DNA of 64,000 bases from an uncultured Allobosea sp. (GCF_945957345.1 NZ_CAMFKW010000002.1:62001-126000), one strand, 5' to 3'; numbered from the stretch's first letter, positions 1 through 8,871 are shown. Numbers and translations are program-made. Notes: a model not told the origin generated them from the letters alone.

Positions 1-454
1 CGAGCCTGACGGTATAGACGCTCATCACGTCCGGCCGGTCGAGGAAATAGGTGATGCGGCGGAAGCCGTCCGCCTCGCATTGCGTGCAATAGACCTTCGA
101 CGAACGGTAGAGCCCCATCAGCTTGGTGTTGGCGGAGGGGTCGAGTTCGGTCTCGATCGTCAGGGTGAAATCGTGCGGCGGCGGATTCGGGAACGTCAGC
201 GCCTGTGGCGTTACGGTATAGGCGCCGGCGTCGAGCGGCTTGCCGTCGATGGCGAGCGATTTCAGCACCAGTTCGTCGCCGTCGAGCTTCAGCGGCGCGC
301 CGGGCTGCCCCTCCGGATTGGGGCGTAGCGCCAGCAGGGCGCGGACCCGCGTCTTCTGCGGATGCAGGCTGACATCGAGATCGACCGTGTCGATCAGCCA
401 GTCGCTGGGGCGGTAATCCTCGAGGCGGATCAGCGGGGCGTCTTCGGTACGCAT
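1..454 (-). CDS. pepN: Aminopeptidase N, N-terminal part (runs off left edge)
   Basis: This is the first ~151 residues of an M1-family zinc aminopeptidase, which removes N-terminal residues from peptides in the cytoplasm. The protein begins MRTEDAPLIRLEDYRPSDWL, the usual opening of proteobacterial PepN, and continues with the beta-rich N-terminal domain, including LMGLYRSSKVYCTQCEADGF, which is strongly conserved in the family. The zinc-binding HExxH motif lies beyond the window. The ATG at 452-454 is preceded by an AGGGA ribosome site. It is transcribed leftward like the next gene, but the 77-base gap leaves operon membership open. Confidence 0.93.
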   Translation of the reverse strand, partial: MRTEDAPLIRLEDYRPSDWLIDTVDLDVSLHPQKTRVRALLALRPNPEGQPGAPLKLDGDELVLKSLAIDGKPLDAGAYTVTPQALTFPNPPPHDFTLTIETELDPSANTKLMGLYRSSKVYCTQCEADGFRRITYFLDRPDVMSVYTVRL

Positions 455-531
455 GGAATCCCTGATGGCAAAGGTCAGGGAGCGTATGTAGCCCTTGCCG
501 GGCGCCGTCGGAAGCCTCGCCGGCTTGGGCC

Positions 532-1977
532 TCAGTTGCCGGCCGGAACCGCGGGCTCCGCATGGCTCACGAGCCGGCAGACCTGCGGGCGGGCAAGGCG
601 CACTGCGCGCTCGATCGCGTCGACCGCATCATGCACGGCGGCGACGTTGAGCGCCGGGTCAACGCGGCAATGGTAGTTGACCACGAGCCCCTTGGCGGTC
701 TGTCGCACGCGCACGCTGTGGATGTCGTGGATCGGCCCCGCGACCTTCGCAGCCTCGCCCGCGAGCGCCTTGCCGATATCCTCGACGGTTTCCCAGGCGG
801 CGTTGTGTCCATGGGGCTGGCCGGTCTCCATCGGCTCGATATGGGTCTCGACCTCGGTCTCGCCGCCGAATTCGGCCCGGATCGCGCTTTCCAGTCGGGT
901 CGCGATCTCATGGGCGTCGCCGAGCGGCAGGCTCTGGTCGACCTCCATGTCCAGGCTGACCGAGAGCTTGTCGCCGATCGAGTGGACGGTGACGTGATGC
1001 ACCGGGATCTTCAGTTTCAGCGCGATCAGCAGCACGCGCTCCAGTGCCGTTTCGTCGTCGACCTGCACGGGATCGGCGGTGATCGTGATCTCGGCCCCGG
1101 GCTCGGCCTTCAGCAGGGCGTCGGCAAGCTGGGCCTTGATCGCGACCACTCGGTCGAGCGGCAGCGTCCGTGAGACGCTGATGCCGATCTCGCCATGGAC
1201 GCGCCCTCCCGCCGGGCGCACGCGCAGCCAGTTGATGCCGACGACGCCGGACACGCCGCGCGCAACCTCGCGCAGGGTCTCGCTGACACCTTCGGGCGCT
1301 GCATCCATCAGCGTATCCAGCACGCGCCGGGCGAGGCGATAGGCCGAGAAGGCGGTATAGGCCGCAATGGCGAAGGCCGCGGCGGTATCGGCGCGCTCGA
1401 AGCCGTACCAGATGCCGACGAGGCCGACGAGCACCAGTGTCGAGCCGATGAAATCGGCCGAGAAATGCGTGGCCTCGCCGGCAAGCGCCTCGCTGCCGGT
1501 CTCCTTGGCGACCTTGGTCAGCGAGCGCCAGCGGATGGCGTCGACGATCATCGAGAGCACGAGCACGCCGATGACGAGCGGCGTCACCTCGACATGCGCG
1601 ATGACATTGGTCCAGAGCCGGTTGCCGGCCTCCCACAGGATCGCGCCGGCGAGCGTGAACAGGATGGCGGTTTCGACCAGCGCGGCGAGCGCCTCGACCT
1701 TGCCGTGACCGTAATGGTGTTCCTCGTCCGCCGGCTTGTCGGAAACCCGCACGGCGAACCATGTGAACAGCGTCGAGCCGACATCGACCAGCCCTTGCAG
1801 GGCGTCGGTGAGCAGGGCGAGCGAGCCGGAAATGATCGCACCGACGATCTTCGCCGCCGTCAGCAGGATCGTCGCCATCACCGAAAGGATCGCGGCGCGC
1901 TGCTTGATCTGCGCGATCTGGGCGGGCGTGGCGCGCACGGCCGATGCCGTCGCCGGCCCGTCTTGCGTTGTCGTCAT
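532..1977 (-). CDS. Cation diffusion facilitator family metal exporter with extended C-terminus
   Basis: This is a 481-residue inner-membrane metal/proton antiporter of the CDF (FieF/CzcD) family. About six membrane segments fill residues 28-235, with the conserved HHYGHGKVEALAAL loop at 87-100. In TM5 the metal ligands are H171 and D175, as in FieF. In TM2 the second ligand D65 is present, but the partner four residues earlier, normally Asp or His, is Gln61, so metal specificity cannot be assigned by homology. The cytoplasmic part is about 240 residues, long enough for two or more of the usual ~80-residue ferredoxin-like domains, and it carries internal His-rich patches. Typical members have ~300 residues. 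The ATG at 1975-1977 was chosen as the only good start. Confidence 0.88.
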   Translation of the reverse strand: MTTTQDGPATASAVRATPAQIAQIKQRAAILSVMATILLTAAKIVGAIISGSLALLTDALQGLVDVGSTLFTWFAVRVSDKPADEEHHYGHGKVEALAALVETAILFTLAGAILWEAGNRLWTNVIAHVEVTPLVIGVLVLSMIVDAIRWRSLTKVAKETGSEALAGEATHFSADFIGSTLVLVGLVGIWYGFERADTAAAFAIAAYTAFSAYRLARRVLDTLMDAAPEGVSETLREVARGVSGVVGINWLRVRPAGGRVHGEIGISVSRTLPLDRVVAIKAQLADALLKAEPGAEITITADPVQVDDETALERVLLIALKLKIPVHHVTVHSIGDKLSVSLDMEVDQSLPLGDAHEIATRLESAIRAEFGGETEVETHIEPMETGQPHGHNAAWETVEDIGKALAGEAAKVAGPIHDIHSVRVRQTAKGLVVNYHCRVDPALNVAAVHDAVDAIERAVRLARPQVCRLVSHAEPAVPAGN

Positions 1978-2081
1978 GGCGCGTCCTGTTCAGATGGCTT
2001 GGCGAGTTGGTCTGGAGTGCCGATGCTCTTGCCTGATTTGGGAAACGGATCAACCCTGCCGCCCCTCAACGAGGAAAGACG

Positions 2082-2531
2082 ATGCGATATCTCCACACCA
2101 TGGTGCGCGTGACCGATTTGGATCAGGCGCTGGATTTCTACGTCAACAAGTTCGGGCTGGTCGAAACCCGCCGCATCGAGAACGAGAAGGGCCGCTTCAC
2201 GCTGGTCTTCCTCGCGGCTTCCGACGATCTGGCCGAGGCGAAGGCCGGCGCTTCGCGCGGCCGGCCGACGCTGGAGCTGACCTATAACTGGGACCCGGAG
2301 AACTACACCGGCGGCCGCAATTTCGGCCATCTCGCCTATGAGGTCGACGATATCTACGCGACCTGCGACAAGCTGATGAAGGCTGGCGTCACCATCAACC
2401 GCCCGCCGCGCGACGGCAACATGGCCTTCATCCGCTCGCCCGACAACATCTCGATCGAATTGCTCCAGAAGGGCGATCCGAAGCCGCCGGCCGAGCCGTG
2501 GGCGAGCATGCAGAACACCGGGAGCTGGTGA
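2082..2531 (+). CDS. gloA: Lactoylglutathione lyase (glyoxalase I)
   Basis: This 149-residue cytosolic enzyme isomerises the methylglyoxal-glutathione hemithioacetal to S-lactoylglutathione. The four metal ligands of the bacterial Ni/Co type are visible: H5, E65 (in LELTYNW), H83 (in FGHLAYEV) and E126 (in SIELLQ). The length matches the single-domain bacterial enzyme apart from a ~14-residue Pro/Trp tail. A GAGGAAAGACG ribosome site precedes the ATG. The kinase gene that follows begins only 4 bases after its stop, so the two are probably co-transcribed. Confidence 0.95.
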   Translation: MRYLHTMVRVTDLDQALDFYVNKFGLVETRRIENEKGRFTLVFLAASDDLAEAKAGASRGRPTLELTYNWDPENYTGGRNFGHLAYEVDDIYATCDKLMKAGVTINRPPRDGNMAFIRSPDNISIELLQKGDPKPPAEPWASMQNTGSW

Positions 2532-2535
2532 GGTC

Positions 2536-3432
2536 TTGGTCGGCGTCTTCTGCCTGGGCATCGCGACGCTGGACTATGTCTACAGCGTCGAGACCATGCC
2601 GACGCGCGGCGAGAAATACCGCTCGCGCGGTCTTGCCGTCGTCGGCGGCGGCTGCGCCGGCAATGCCTCGGTCGCGATCGCGCGTCTCGGCGGTGCCTGC
2701 TGGCTGGTGACGCGCCTTGCCGATGATCTGACCGGCGACCAGATCGTCGCCGATCTCGAATCGGAAGGCGTCGACACGGCCTTCGCCCGCCGCGTCGCGG
2801 GGCTGACTTCTCCGGTCTCGGCCATCCTCGTCGATGCCGAGGGCGAGCGCATGGTGATCTCGCATTCCGACCCGGCGATGCCTGAGGATGTCGACTGGCT
2901 ACCTGCAAGCTTGCCGAAAGGCGCAGGCGCCGTGCTTGCCGATACGCGCTGGGGGGAGGGGGCGCTCGCCGCCCTGAAGCTCGCCCGCGCTGCCGACGTG
3001 CCGGGTGTGCTCGACGGAGACCGCCGGCCGCCGCATCCCGATCTGGTGGGCACGGCGAGCCATGTCGCCTTCAGCCAGCAGGCCTTGCGCGAGATCTCTG
3101 GCGAAGAGGACCCGCGCGCCGGCCTTGCCAAGGTCGCGGCCGGTGTCCCGAGTTGGCTTGCGGTCACGCTCGGCAAGGAGGGCGTCCTGTTCATGGACGG
3201 CGGCGAGGTCCGGCACAGCCCGGCTTTCGCCGTCGAGACGGTGGATACGCTCGGCGCCGGCGATGTCTGGCACGGCGCCTTCGCGCTGGCGTTGGCCGAA
3301 GGGCAGGCCGAGCCGGCAGCGATCCGCTTCGCCTCCGCGGCGGCTGCGATCAAATGCACACGCTTCGGCGGCCGCAGCGGTGCGCCGAAACGTGACGAGG
3401 TCGAGCGTTTCCTGGCGCAGGCCGGCTCCTAG
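2536..3432 (+). CDS. PfkB-family carbohydrate kinase
   Basis: This is a 298-residue ribokinase-fold sugar kinase. The N-terminal glycine motif (AVVGGGCAGNASVAIARLG, residues 34-52) and the C-terminal PfkB signature DTLGAGDVWHGAF with catalytic Asp243 are intact. The N-terminal part resembles sulfofructose/fructose-type kinases, but the substrate cannot be read from sequence. I take the TTG at 2536 as start because it follows the gloA stop by 4 bases and because the conserved first beta strand (VFCLGIATLDYV) begins immediately after it; the first ATG (2596) would remove that strand. Co-transcription with gloA is likely. Confidence 0.88.
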   Translation: MVGVFCLGIATLDYVYSVETMPTRGEKYRSRGLAVVGGGCAGNASVAIARLGGACWLVTRLADDLTGDQIVADLESEGVDTAFARRVAGLTSPVSAILVDAEGERMVISHSDPAMPEDVDWLPASLPKGAGAVLADTRWGEGALAALKLARAADVPGVLDGDRRPPHPDLVGTASHVAFSQQALREISGEEDPRAGLAKVAAGVPSWLAVTLGKEGVLFMDGGEVRHSPAFAVETVDTLGAGDVWHGAFALALAEGQAEPAAIRFASAAAAIKCTRFGGRSGAPKRDEVERFLAQAGS

Positions 3433-3539
3433 CCCGTTCAAAAGCTCTGCTCTCTCCAACGTCGCGCAGTCGTCATGCGCGTCGGGCATCTGACCCGGCG
3501 CGCGCTGCCGCGCATCGGTCGAGCTCAGGAGAGAGCATC

Positions 3540-3857
3540 ATGCTGGCGATCCAGGGTCTGAAGTGCATCTATGATACCACGGGGAAGGGTTGGTCGATCG
3601 AACTCGTCCTGCGGGCCGATGGTGAGGAGGCCGTGCGCCGCTTCGATGTCGAGGGGGCCGAGGATGCCGAATTGCTGATCGAGGCCTTCGAGGATTCCTC
3701 GGCCAGCGCCTTCGATCCGGAAACCGGCGAGATCGTCTTCGGTTACGAATATCTCGACCTCGACGAAGTCGATGAAGAGGACGAGGACGGCGAGGAAGCC
3801 GACGAGGATGAGGAAGACGAGGCGGAGTCCGATGAGGATAACAAGCCCAAGGCTTGA
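3540..3857 (+). CDS. Small acidic protein of unknown function
   Basis: This is a 105-residue protein with two parts. Residues 1-75 look like a small folded domain (MLAIQGLKCIYDTTGKGWSI onward). The last 30 residues are almost entirely Asp/Glu, giving a very low predicted pI. There is no signal peptide or membrane segment. A good GGAGAG ribosome site precedes the ATG. I do not recognise the family; the acidic tail suggests binding to a basic partner or divalent cations, which is inference only. It stands alone, with 107 bases to the kinase upstream and 179 bases to the next start downstream. Confidence 0.75.
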   Translation: MLAIQGLKCIYDTTGKGWSIELVLRADGEEAVRRFDVEGAEDAELLIEAFEDSSASAFDPETGEIVFGYEYLDLDEVDEEDEDGEEADEDEEDEAESDEDNKPKA

Positions 3858-4036
3858 CGCGTAGGCTTCCTGCCGGGCGGTTTCGCTCCGGCTATGACGA
3901 TGAGCCCGGAGAGGTGGCTGCCTCGCCGGGCGAGCACGTTGCGGCGGTTGCCATAATTCGGACTTTTGGGTGCTGGTATCCGCGCAAAGATCAGATGCAA
4001 TCTGCACGATGTGCTGGACGCGAAGACGGACAGGGA

Positions 4037-4924
4037 ATGACACAGGAACAGGATGAAGATCAGGTCGCGGAGGCGCCATCGGCCGCTCTCGCGACCTTGG
4101 CCGAGAAGGCGAGCGTCAACGGCGCGGCCAGCAAGAAGCGCGGCGTCTGTGCGGTAAGCGGCCAGGAGATGGCGCGAAAAAACCTCATCGAGATCGGCAC
4201 CTTGCGCCCGGCTCTCGTCGACCATATCCGCGCCGACTTTCCCGATCTGCCGGACCACGCGCTGATCAGCCTGAAGGAGCTCGCGCGCTACCGCACACGT
4301 TATGTCGAGGAGATCCTGCGCGAGGAGCACGGCGAATATTCCGACCTCGACCGCGAGGTCGCCGAGAGCATCGCCCGGCAGGAAACCATCGCCGAGAACA
4401 CCGAGGACGATTTCGAGGAGCACCGCACGCTCGGCGAGAAGCTCTCCGATCATCTCGCGAGCTTCGGCGGCTCCTGGGCCTTCCTGATCAGCTTTGGTTT
4501 CGTGCTGGTTATCTGGATGGCGATCAATGCCCTGATGGGCGAGGCCAAGGCCTTCGATCCCTATCCCTTCATCCTGCTGAACCTCGTGCTGTCCTGCCTC
4601 GCGGCGGTGCAGGCGCCGATCATCATGATGAGCCAGAAGCGGCAGGAATCGAAGGACCGCCTGCGCTCGCTCAACGACTACCAGGTCAATCTCAAGGCGG
4701 AGCTCGAAATCCGGCACCTGCACGAGAAGATGGACCATCTCGTCACGCGGCAATGGCAGCGCCTCGCCGAAATCCAGCAGGTTCAGCTCGAAATGCTGCA
4801 GGAGGCGCAACTGCCGAAGGTGCGGGCGAAGCGGCGCAAGAAGCCCGCGGTGAAGAAGAAGCGCACGAAGCCGGTCGAGGCGCTCGCCGCTCCCGCGCCC
4901 GACAAGCCGGAGGGCGAGGCTTAG
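4037..4924 (+). CDS. DUF1003 domain membrane protein
   Basis: This 295-residue protein has the DUF1003 layout. A cytoplasmic N-terminal part carries the CAVSGQEM motif typical of the family. Two membrane helices follow near residues 150-172 and 180-205. A helical, increasingly basic C-terminus ends in Lys/Arg runs (KRRKKPAVKKKRTK). The function of DUF1003 is not established. The start at 4037 is chosen because GGACAGGGA sits just upstream; the frame stays open to a TTG at 3854, but that would overlap the previous gene and add 61 residues without family character. Confidence 0.85.
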   Translation: MTQEQDEDQVAEAPSAALATLAEKASVNGAASKKRGVCAVSGQEMARKNLIEIGTLRPALVDHIRADFPDLPDHALISLKELARYRTRYVEEILREEHGEYSDLDREVAESIARQETIAENTEDDFEEHRTLGEKLSDHLASFGGSWAFLISFGFVLVIWMAINALMGEAKAFDPYPFILLNLVLSCLAAVQAPIIMMSQKRQESKDRLRSLNDYQVNLKAELEIRHLHEKMDHLVTRQWQRLAEIQQVQLEMLQEAQLPKVRAKRRKKPAVKKKRTKPVEALAAPAPDKPEGEA

Positions 4925-4997
4925 CCGCCCTCCGCTTGACTCGCCTCCCGCGCGCCGGTCTTTTCGTCGGCAAACGAATCTGCCCGGGAGGATGAGG

Positions 4998-6035
4998 ATG
5001 ATTGCTCCGCGTTTTGTGCCGATTGGCGCGCTTTTCGCAGGTCTGGCGCTCACGGCGGCCGCGCAGCCGGCCTTCGCTCAGGGCCAGGTGACCGTCTATT
5101 GCTCGATCCTCGAGGAGCAGTGCCGCGAGGGTGCGGCGATGTTCGAGAAGGCGACCGGCATCAAGGTCGCGATGATCAGAAAGAGCACCGGCGAGGTCTA
5201 TGCGCAGGTGAAGGCCGAGGCCAGCAATCCGCGTGGCGACGTCTGGTGGGGCGGGCCGGGCGAGCCGCATCTCCAGGCGGCCGACGAAGGCCTGCTCGAC
5301 GAGTACAAGTCGCCGAAGCTGCCGGAACTGCATGACTGGGCGCAGCGCCATGCCGAGCAGTCGAAGTTCCGCACCAACGGCATCTATCTCGGCGCGCTCG
5401 GCGTCGGCTACAACACCGAAGTCCTGAAGAAGAAGGGCATCGCACCGCCGAAATGCTGGGCAGACCTGCTCGATTCCAAGCTGCGCGACGAAGTCCAGAT
5501 CGCCGATCCCAGCTCCTCCGGGACGGCCTATGTCTTCCTCGCGACGACGGTGCAGCGCCTCGGCGAGGAGAAGGGCTTCGAGTTCCTCAAGAGCCTGCAC
5601 AAGAACATCAGCCAGTACACCAAGTCCGGCATCGCCCCGGTCAAGGCCGCGGCACTCGGCGAGACGGCTGTCGGCATCGCCTTCATCCATGACATGCTGA
5701 CGCAGAAGCTGCAGGGCGCGCCGATCGAAACGGTCGCTCCCTGCGAAGGCACCGGCTACGAGACCGGCTCGGTCTCGATCATCAAGGGCGGCAAGAACCC
5801 CGAAGCCGCCCGCAAATTCGTCGATTTCACACTCTCGCCCGATGCCCAGAACATCAACGCGAAGCTGAAGATCAATTCGATCCCGTCGAACAAGAACTCG
5901 CTGCTTTCGCCGGACGCGCCGAAATTCGCCGAGATGAAGCTGATCGACTACGACACCCCGCGCTGGGGCTCGCCGGCCGAGCGCTCGCGCCTGCTCAAGA
6001 AGTTCGACACCGAGGTCAAAGCACTGCCGCGCTGA
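4998..6035 (+). CDS. Orphan ABC transporter substrate-binding protein, Fe(III)/AfuA type
   Basis: This 345-residue periplasmic binding protein belongs to the iron(III)/2-aminoethylphosphonate/thiosulfate superfamily. A Sec signal peptide ends around AQPAFAQG, and the mature protein starts with VTVYCSILEEQCREGAAMFE. It keeps the fold signature GDVWWGGPGEPHL and the late YDTPRWG segment near the C-terminus. No permease or ATPase gene is adjacent, so it must work with a transporter encoded elsewhere or act as a receptor ligand-binding protein. The ATG at 4992 lies directly on the GGGAGG ribosome site, so I place the start at the second ATG, 4998, which has a proper 6-base spacing. Confidence 0.88.
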   Translation: MIAPRFVPIGALFAGLALTAAAQPAFAQGQVTVYCSILEEQCREGAAMFEKATGIKVAMIRKSTGEVYAQVKAEASNPRGDVWWGGPGEPHLQAADEGLLDEYKSPKLPELHDWAQRHAEQSKFRTNGIYLGALGVGYNTEVLKKKGIAPPKCWADLLDSKLRDEVQIADPSSSGTAYVFLATTVQRLGEEKGFEFLKSLHKNISQYTKSGIAPVKAAALGETAVGIAFIHDMLTQKLQGAPIETVAPCEGTGYETGSVSIIKGGKNPEAARKFVDFTLSPDAQNINAKLKINSIPSNKNSLLSPDAPKFAEMKLIDYDTPRWGSPAERSRLLKKFDTEVKALPR

Positions 6036-6145
6036 CCGTCTCTGCGACATTCGAGCTTGGTAGCACGGCCCCCGGTTTGTGCTACTAAGCTGCGATCCGG
6101 GCTCGGGCGCGTCGCGCTCGGCCTCAAGCCATGGGATCGCCACCG

Positions 6146-6847
6146 ATGCTCCGCGCCACCTCCGTTCTCCGCAAGGCCGCCGTCAAGGCCGAGCGCGTCG
6201 TCGATACGCTGCCGCTGGGCCATCGCGATCGTGCGATCAATGGCGTGAGCGTCCGCGCGACGGGCGGGCTGGAATTCGCGATCTCGCTCGACAAGGCGAC
6301 GATGCTGAACGACGGCGACGCACTGAAGCTGGAAGATGGCACGCTCGTCCAGATCAAGGCCGCGCCGGAAAGCCTGCTGGAAATCCGCGCCGAGAACCCG
6401 CTGCGACTGGTGCGCCTCGCCTGGCATCTCGGTGGCCATCACGTCCCCGCCGAGATGACGGCGGATGCCCTCTATGTCCCGAACGATGCCGCGCTTGGCG
6501 AATTGGTGCGGGGGCAGGGCTGCGCGATGACGGTGGTCGAGCGTCCGTTTCAGCCGGAGGCGGAGGTGCATCACCACGCCCACGGCGACGATTGCGGCTG
6601 CGGGCACGACCATCATCATCATGGCCACGACCATCACGATCATCATCATCATGGTCATGACCACGGTCATCACGACCACGGTCATGATCATGCGCACAAG
6701 CACGACCATGATCACAAGCACCAGCATATCCATGGCGAGGGCTGTGGCTGCGGCCATGACCACGACCATCACGGCCACGGCCACCACGATCATGGGCACG
6801 GTCATGGTGCCGCGCATGGCCACAAGGGCCACTCCCACGATCACTGA
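6146..6847 (+). CDS. ureE: Urease accessory protein UreE with long His-rich tail
   Basis: This is a nickel metallochaperone that delivers Ni to apo-urease with UreDFG. The first ~140 residues have the UreE fold. The nickel-binding motif that reads HLAWHIGNRHLPAEI in many homologues appears here as LAWHLGGHHVPAEM, so the His is kept. The remaining ~90 residues are a low-complexity tail rich in His, Asp and Gly with two CGCGHDH units. No urease structural or other accessory gene is in the window, so this copy is an orphan or part of a dispersed set. The frame also offers an ATG at 6131; I prefer 6146 because homologues start near MLRATSV. A terminator hairpin follows at 6874-6898. Confidence 0.9.
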   Translation: MLRATSVLRKAAVKAERVVDTLPLGHRDRAINGVSVRATGGLEFAISLDKATMLNDGDALKLEDGTLVQIKAAPESLLEIRAENPLRLVRLAWHLGGHHVPAEMTADALYVPNDAALGELVRGQGCAMTVVERPFQPEAEVHHHAHGDDCGCGHDHHHHGHDHHDHHHHGHDHGHHDHGHDHAHKHDHDHKHQHIHGEGCGCGHDHDHHGHGHHDHGHGHGAAHGHKGHSHDH

Positions 6848-6873
6848 GCCAGCAAGCGTCGCGGAATTATTGC

Positions 6874-6898
6874 AAAGGCGGGCCTGAGGCCCGCCTTT
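6874..6898. terminator. Bidirectional terminator between ureE and uxuA
   Basis: A perfect 11-base stem (aaaggcgggcc / ggcccgccttt) with a 3-base tga loop lies 27 bases after the ureE stop and 7 bases before the uxuA stop on the other strand. The stem ends in AAA on one side and TTT on the other, so it can act in both directions for these convergent genes. Confidence 0.85.
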
Positions 6899-6904
6899 CG
6901 CGTC

Positions 6905-8101
6905 TCAGGCCGCGTAGCCCTTGACCTGCGCCAGTGCGGTCATGACGCCGCGGAGTTCCGCGAGGCCGCGCAGGCGCCCGACGGCCGGGTAGCCCGGAAA
7001 GCTGCCCTTGCCGACATCGTCTAGCAACTCATGGCCGTGGTCCGGCCGCATCGGGATCTGCCAGGCGGCAAGGCCGGCAGCCTTGCGGCGCTGCTCCTCG
7101 GCCATCAATGCATCGACGAGCGCGACCATGTCGGTATCGCCGCCGAGATGTTCGGCCTCCATGAAGGAGCCGTCCGGGTCCTTGGCGACGTTGCGCAGAT
7201 GCGCGAACCAGATCTTGTCGGCAAAGCGGCGCGCGATCTTGGGCACGTCGTTCTTCGGGTTGGCGCCGAGCGAGCCCGAGCACAGCGTCAGCCCGTTCGC
7301 CGGCGATTCGACCGAGCCGAGGATGTAGGCGATGTCGTCCTCGGTCGAGCAGATGCGCGGCAGGCCGAACAGCGAGCGCGGCGGGTCGTCCGGGTGGATG
7401 CACATGCGGATGCCGACTTCCTCGGCGGTCGGGATGATCGCCTCCAGAAAACGCTTCAGATTGGCGCGCAGCTTGTCATGGGTCATGCCGGCGTAGCGCT
7501 CGAGGATGCGGGCGAGGCCAGGCAGGTCGTAGCGGTCGAAAGCGCCGGGCAGGCCGGCCATCACGCTGGATAGCAAGCGGTCGCGATCGGCCTGCGAAGA
7601 CTTCTCGAACCAGGCCCTGGCCTTGTCCATCACCTCGGCGGAATGGCCCTCGTCGGCGCCCTTGCGCTTCAGCATGAAATGATCGAGCGCGACATATTCA
7701 TGCAGGTTGAAGCGCAAAGCCGTGCCGCCGCCCGGCAATTTGTGGGCAAGCTCGGTGCGGGTCCAGTCCAGCACCGGCATGAAATTATAGCAGATTACCT
7801 CAAGGCCGCAGGCGGCGAGGTTGCGCATCGACTGGCGATAGTTCTCGAAGATGGTTTCGAGATCGCCTTCGCCGATCTTGACGCTCTCATGGATCGGCAG
7901 GCTCTCGACCACCTTCCATTCCAGGCCAAGGCTCTTGTCGGCGCGGACGATCGCCTGGCGCTTCTCGATCTCCTCGACGCTCCAGACCACGCCATAGGGG
8001 ATCTGGTGCAGCGAGTTGACGATGCCGGTCGCCCCGGCCTGCCGGGCCTGCGCCAGAGTCACGACATCGTCCGGCCCGAACCAGCGCCAGCATTGTTCCA
8101 T
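6905..8101 (-). CDS. uxuA: Mannonate dehydratase
   Basis: This 398-residue cytosolic enzyme dehydrates D-mannonate to 2-keto-3-deoxygluconate in hexuronate catabolism. It has the UxuA TIM-barrel sequence throughout: MEQCWRWFGPDDVVTL at the start, CYNFMPVLDWTRTEL, the metal-site region MCIHPDDPPRSLFGLPRI, CSGSLGANPKND, and IPMRPDHGHELLDD near the end. Length is normal for the family. It lies 45 bases downstream of a FadR-type regulator gene on the same strand and is probably co-transcribed with it from the promoter near 8870. The ABC transporter across the divergent region is the likely uptake system for its pathway. Confidence 0.95.
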   Translation of the reverse strand: MEQCWRWFGPDDVVTLAQARQAGATGIVNSLHQIPYGVVWSVEEIEKRQAIVRADKSLGLEWKVVESLPIHESVKIGEGDLETIFENYRQSMRNLAACGLEVICYNFMPVLDWTRTELAHKLPGGGTALRFNLHEYVALDHFMLKRKGADEGHSAEVMDKARAWFEKSSQADRDRLLSSVMAGLPGAFDRYDLPGLARILERYAGMTHDKLRANLKRFLEAIIPTAEEVGIRMCIHPDDPPRSLFGLPRICSTEDDIAYILGSVESPANGLTLCSGSLGANPKNDVPKIARRFADKIWFAHLRNVAKDPDGSFMEAEHLGGDTDMVALVDALMAEEQRRKAAGLAAWQIPMRPDHGHELLDDVGKGSFPGYPAVGRLRGLAELRGVMTALAQVKGYAA

Positions 8102-8146
8102 GGTCTAATATCCTTGTGAGAGATGTCGCTGTGCCGGAGAGCGGTG

Positions 8147-8842
8147 TCAGGGGTCTTCGTGGGCGAGGCGGGAATCGTCGAAGGCGTCCGCATGGTCCTT
8201 CGCGATCGTGTCGATCGTCGCGAAGACGGTGCGCAGATGCGCGCGCATGGCGGCCTCCGCGCCTTTGGCGTCATGCTTCATCACGCAGGCGGCGATGATC
8301 CTGTGCTCGTTCAGGATCACCTCGGACCAGGATGGCGTCTCCAACGAGAGGCAGCGGACGCGGTCCATCTGGGCTTTCATGCCCTCGATCATGCTCCAAA
8401 CGGCGCGGTGCCCCGCGATGCGCGAGATCTCGGCATGGAACACCTCGTCTAGGCGGAAGATCTCGGAGCGATCCCCGCGCCGGACAGCCTCTGCCTGCTG
8501 CTCGACCTGCGCGGCGAGCCGGCGGCAATCGGCTTCGCCGATGCGTTGCGCGGCCAGCACCACGGTGCGGCATTCCAGTGTCTCGCGCACGAACTGGCTG
8601 TCATGGACGGCGGCAAGGTCGATCGGCGCGACGAAGGTGCCGACCTGCGGGACGGCGACGAGGAAGCCCTCGTCGACCAGCCGCTTGAACGCCTCGCGGA
8701 CCGGCGTGCGGCTGACGCCGAAGCGCAGCGCCATCCGCGCCTCCGACATCGATTCGCGCGGTTTCAGCGCGCCACTGATCACGTCGCTGCGCAGAACACT
8801 GTAGATCTGGTCGGTGCTATGTCGGGTTGCAGGGTGGGCCAT
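8147..8842 (-). CDS. GntR-family (FadR/FCD) transcriptional regulator, UxuR-like role
   Basis: This is a 231-residue regulator. The N-terminal winged helix-turn-helix (residues 5-70, with RFGVSRTPVREAFKRLVDEG) is followed by an all-helical FCD ligand-binding domain containing the metal-binding His/Asp positions (LDEVFHAEISRIAG, NEHRIIAACVMKHD). FCD regulators of this type usually respond to sugar acids or carboxylates. It sits between uxuA, in the same transcript, and a divergent ABC transporter, so it most likely represses both until a hexuronate-derived effector appears. The frame remains open far upstream to 9949, but ATG 8840-8842 starts the domain and lies 18 bases from the operator. Confidence 0.92.
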   Translation of the reverse strand: MAHPATRHSTDQIYSVLRSDVISGALKPRESMSEARMALRFGVSRTPVREAFKRLVDEGFLVAVPQVGTFVAPIDLAAVHDSQFVRETLECRTVVLAAQRIGEADCRRLAAQVEQQAEAVRRGDRSEIFRLDEVFHAEISRIAGHRAVWSMIEGMKAQMDRVRCLSLETPSWSEVILNEHRIIAACVMKHDAKGAEAAMRAHLRTVFATIDTIAKDHADAFDDSRLAHEDP

Positions 8843-8859
8843 TGCCAAGCTCTCGACGA

Positions 8860-8871
8860 CTAGTATACTAG
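8860..8871. promoter_or_regulatory. Palindromic GntR-type operator
   Basis: The 12-base perfect palindrome ctagtatactag lies between the regulator gene and the ABC operon. Its GTATAC core is the same as in the E. coli UxuR/ExuR site (consensus TGGTATACCA), which fits a FadR-type regulator of hexuronate genes. It sits just downstream of the -10 element proposed for the regulator promoter, the position expected for autorepression. Confidence 0.72.

Noticed and set aside
6600..6845. Tandem repeat array in the His-coding region
   Set aside because: The repetition follows from His/Asp/Gly codons of the UreE tail and is irregular; it is not a CRISPR or satellite.
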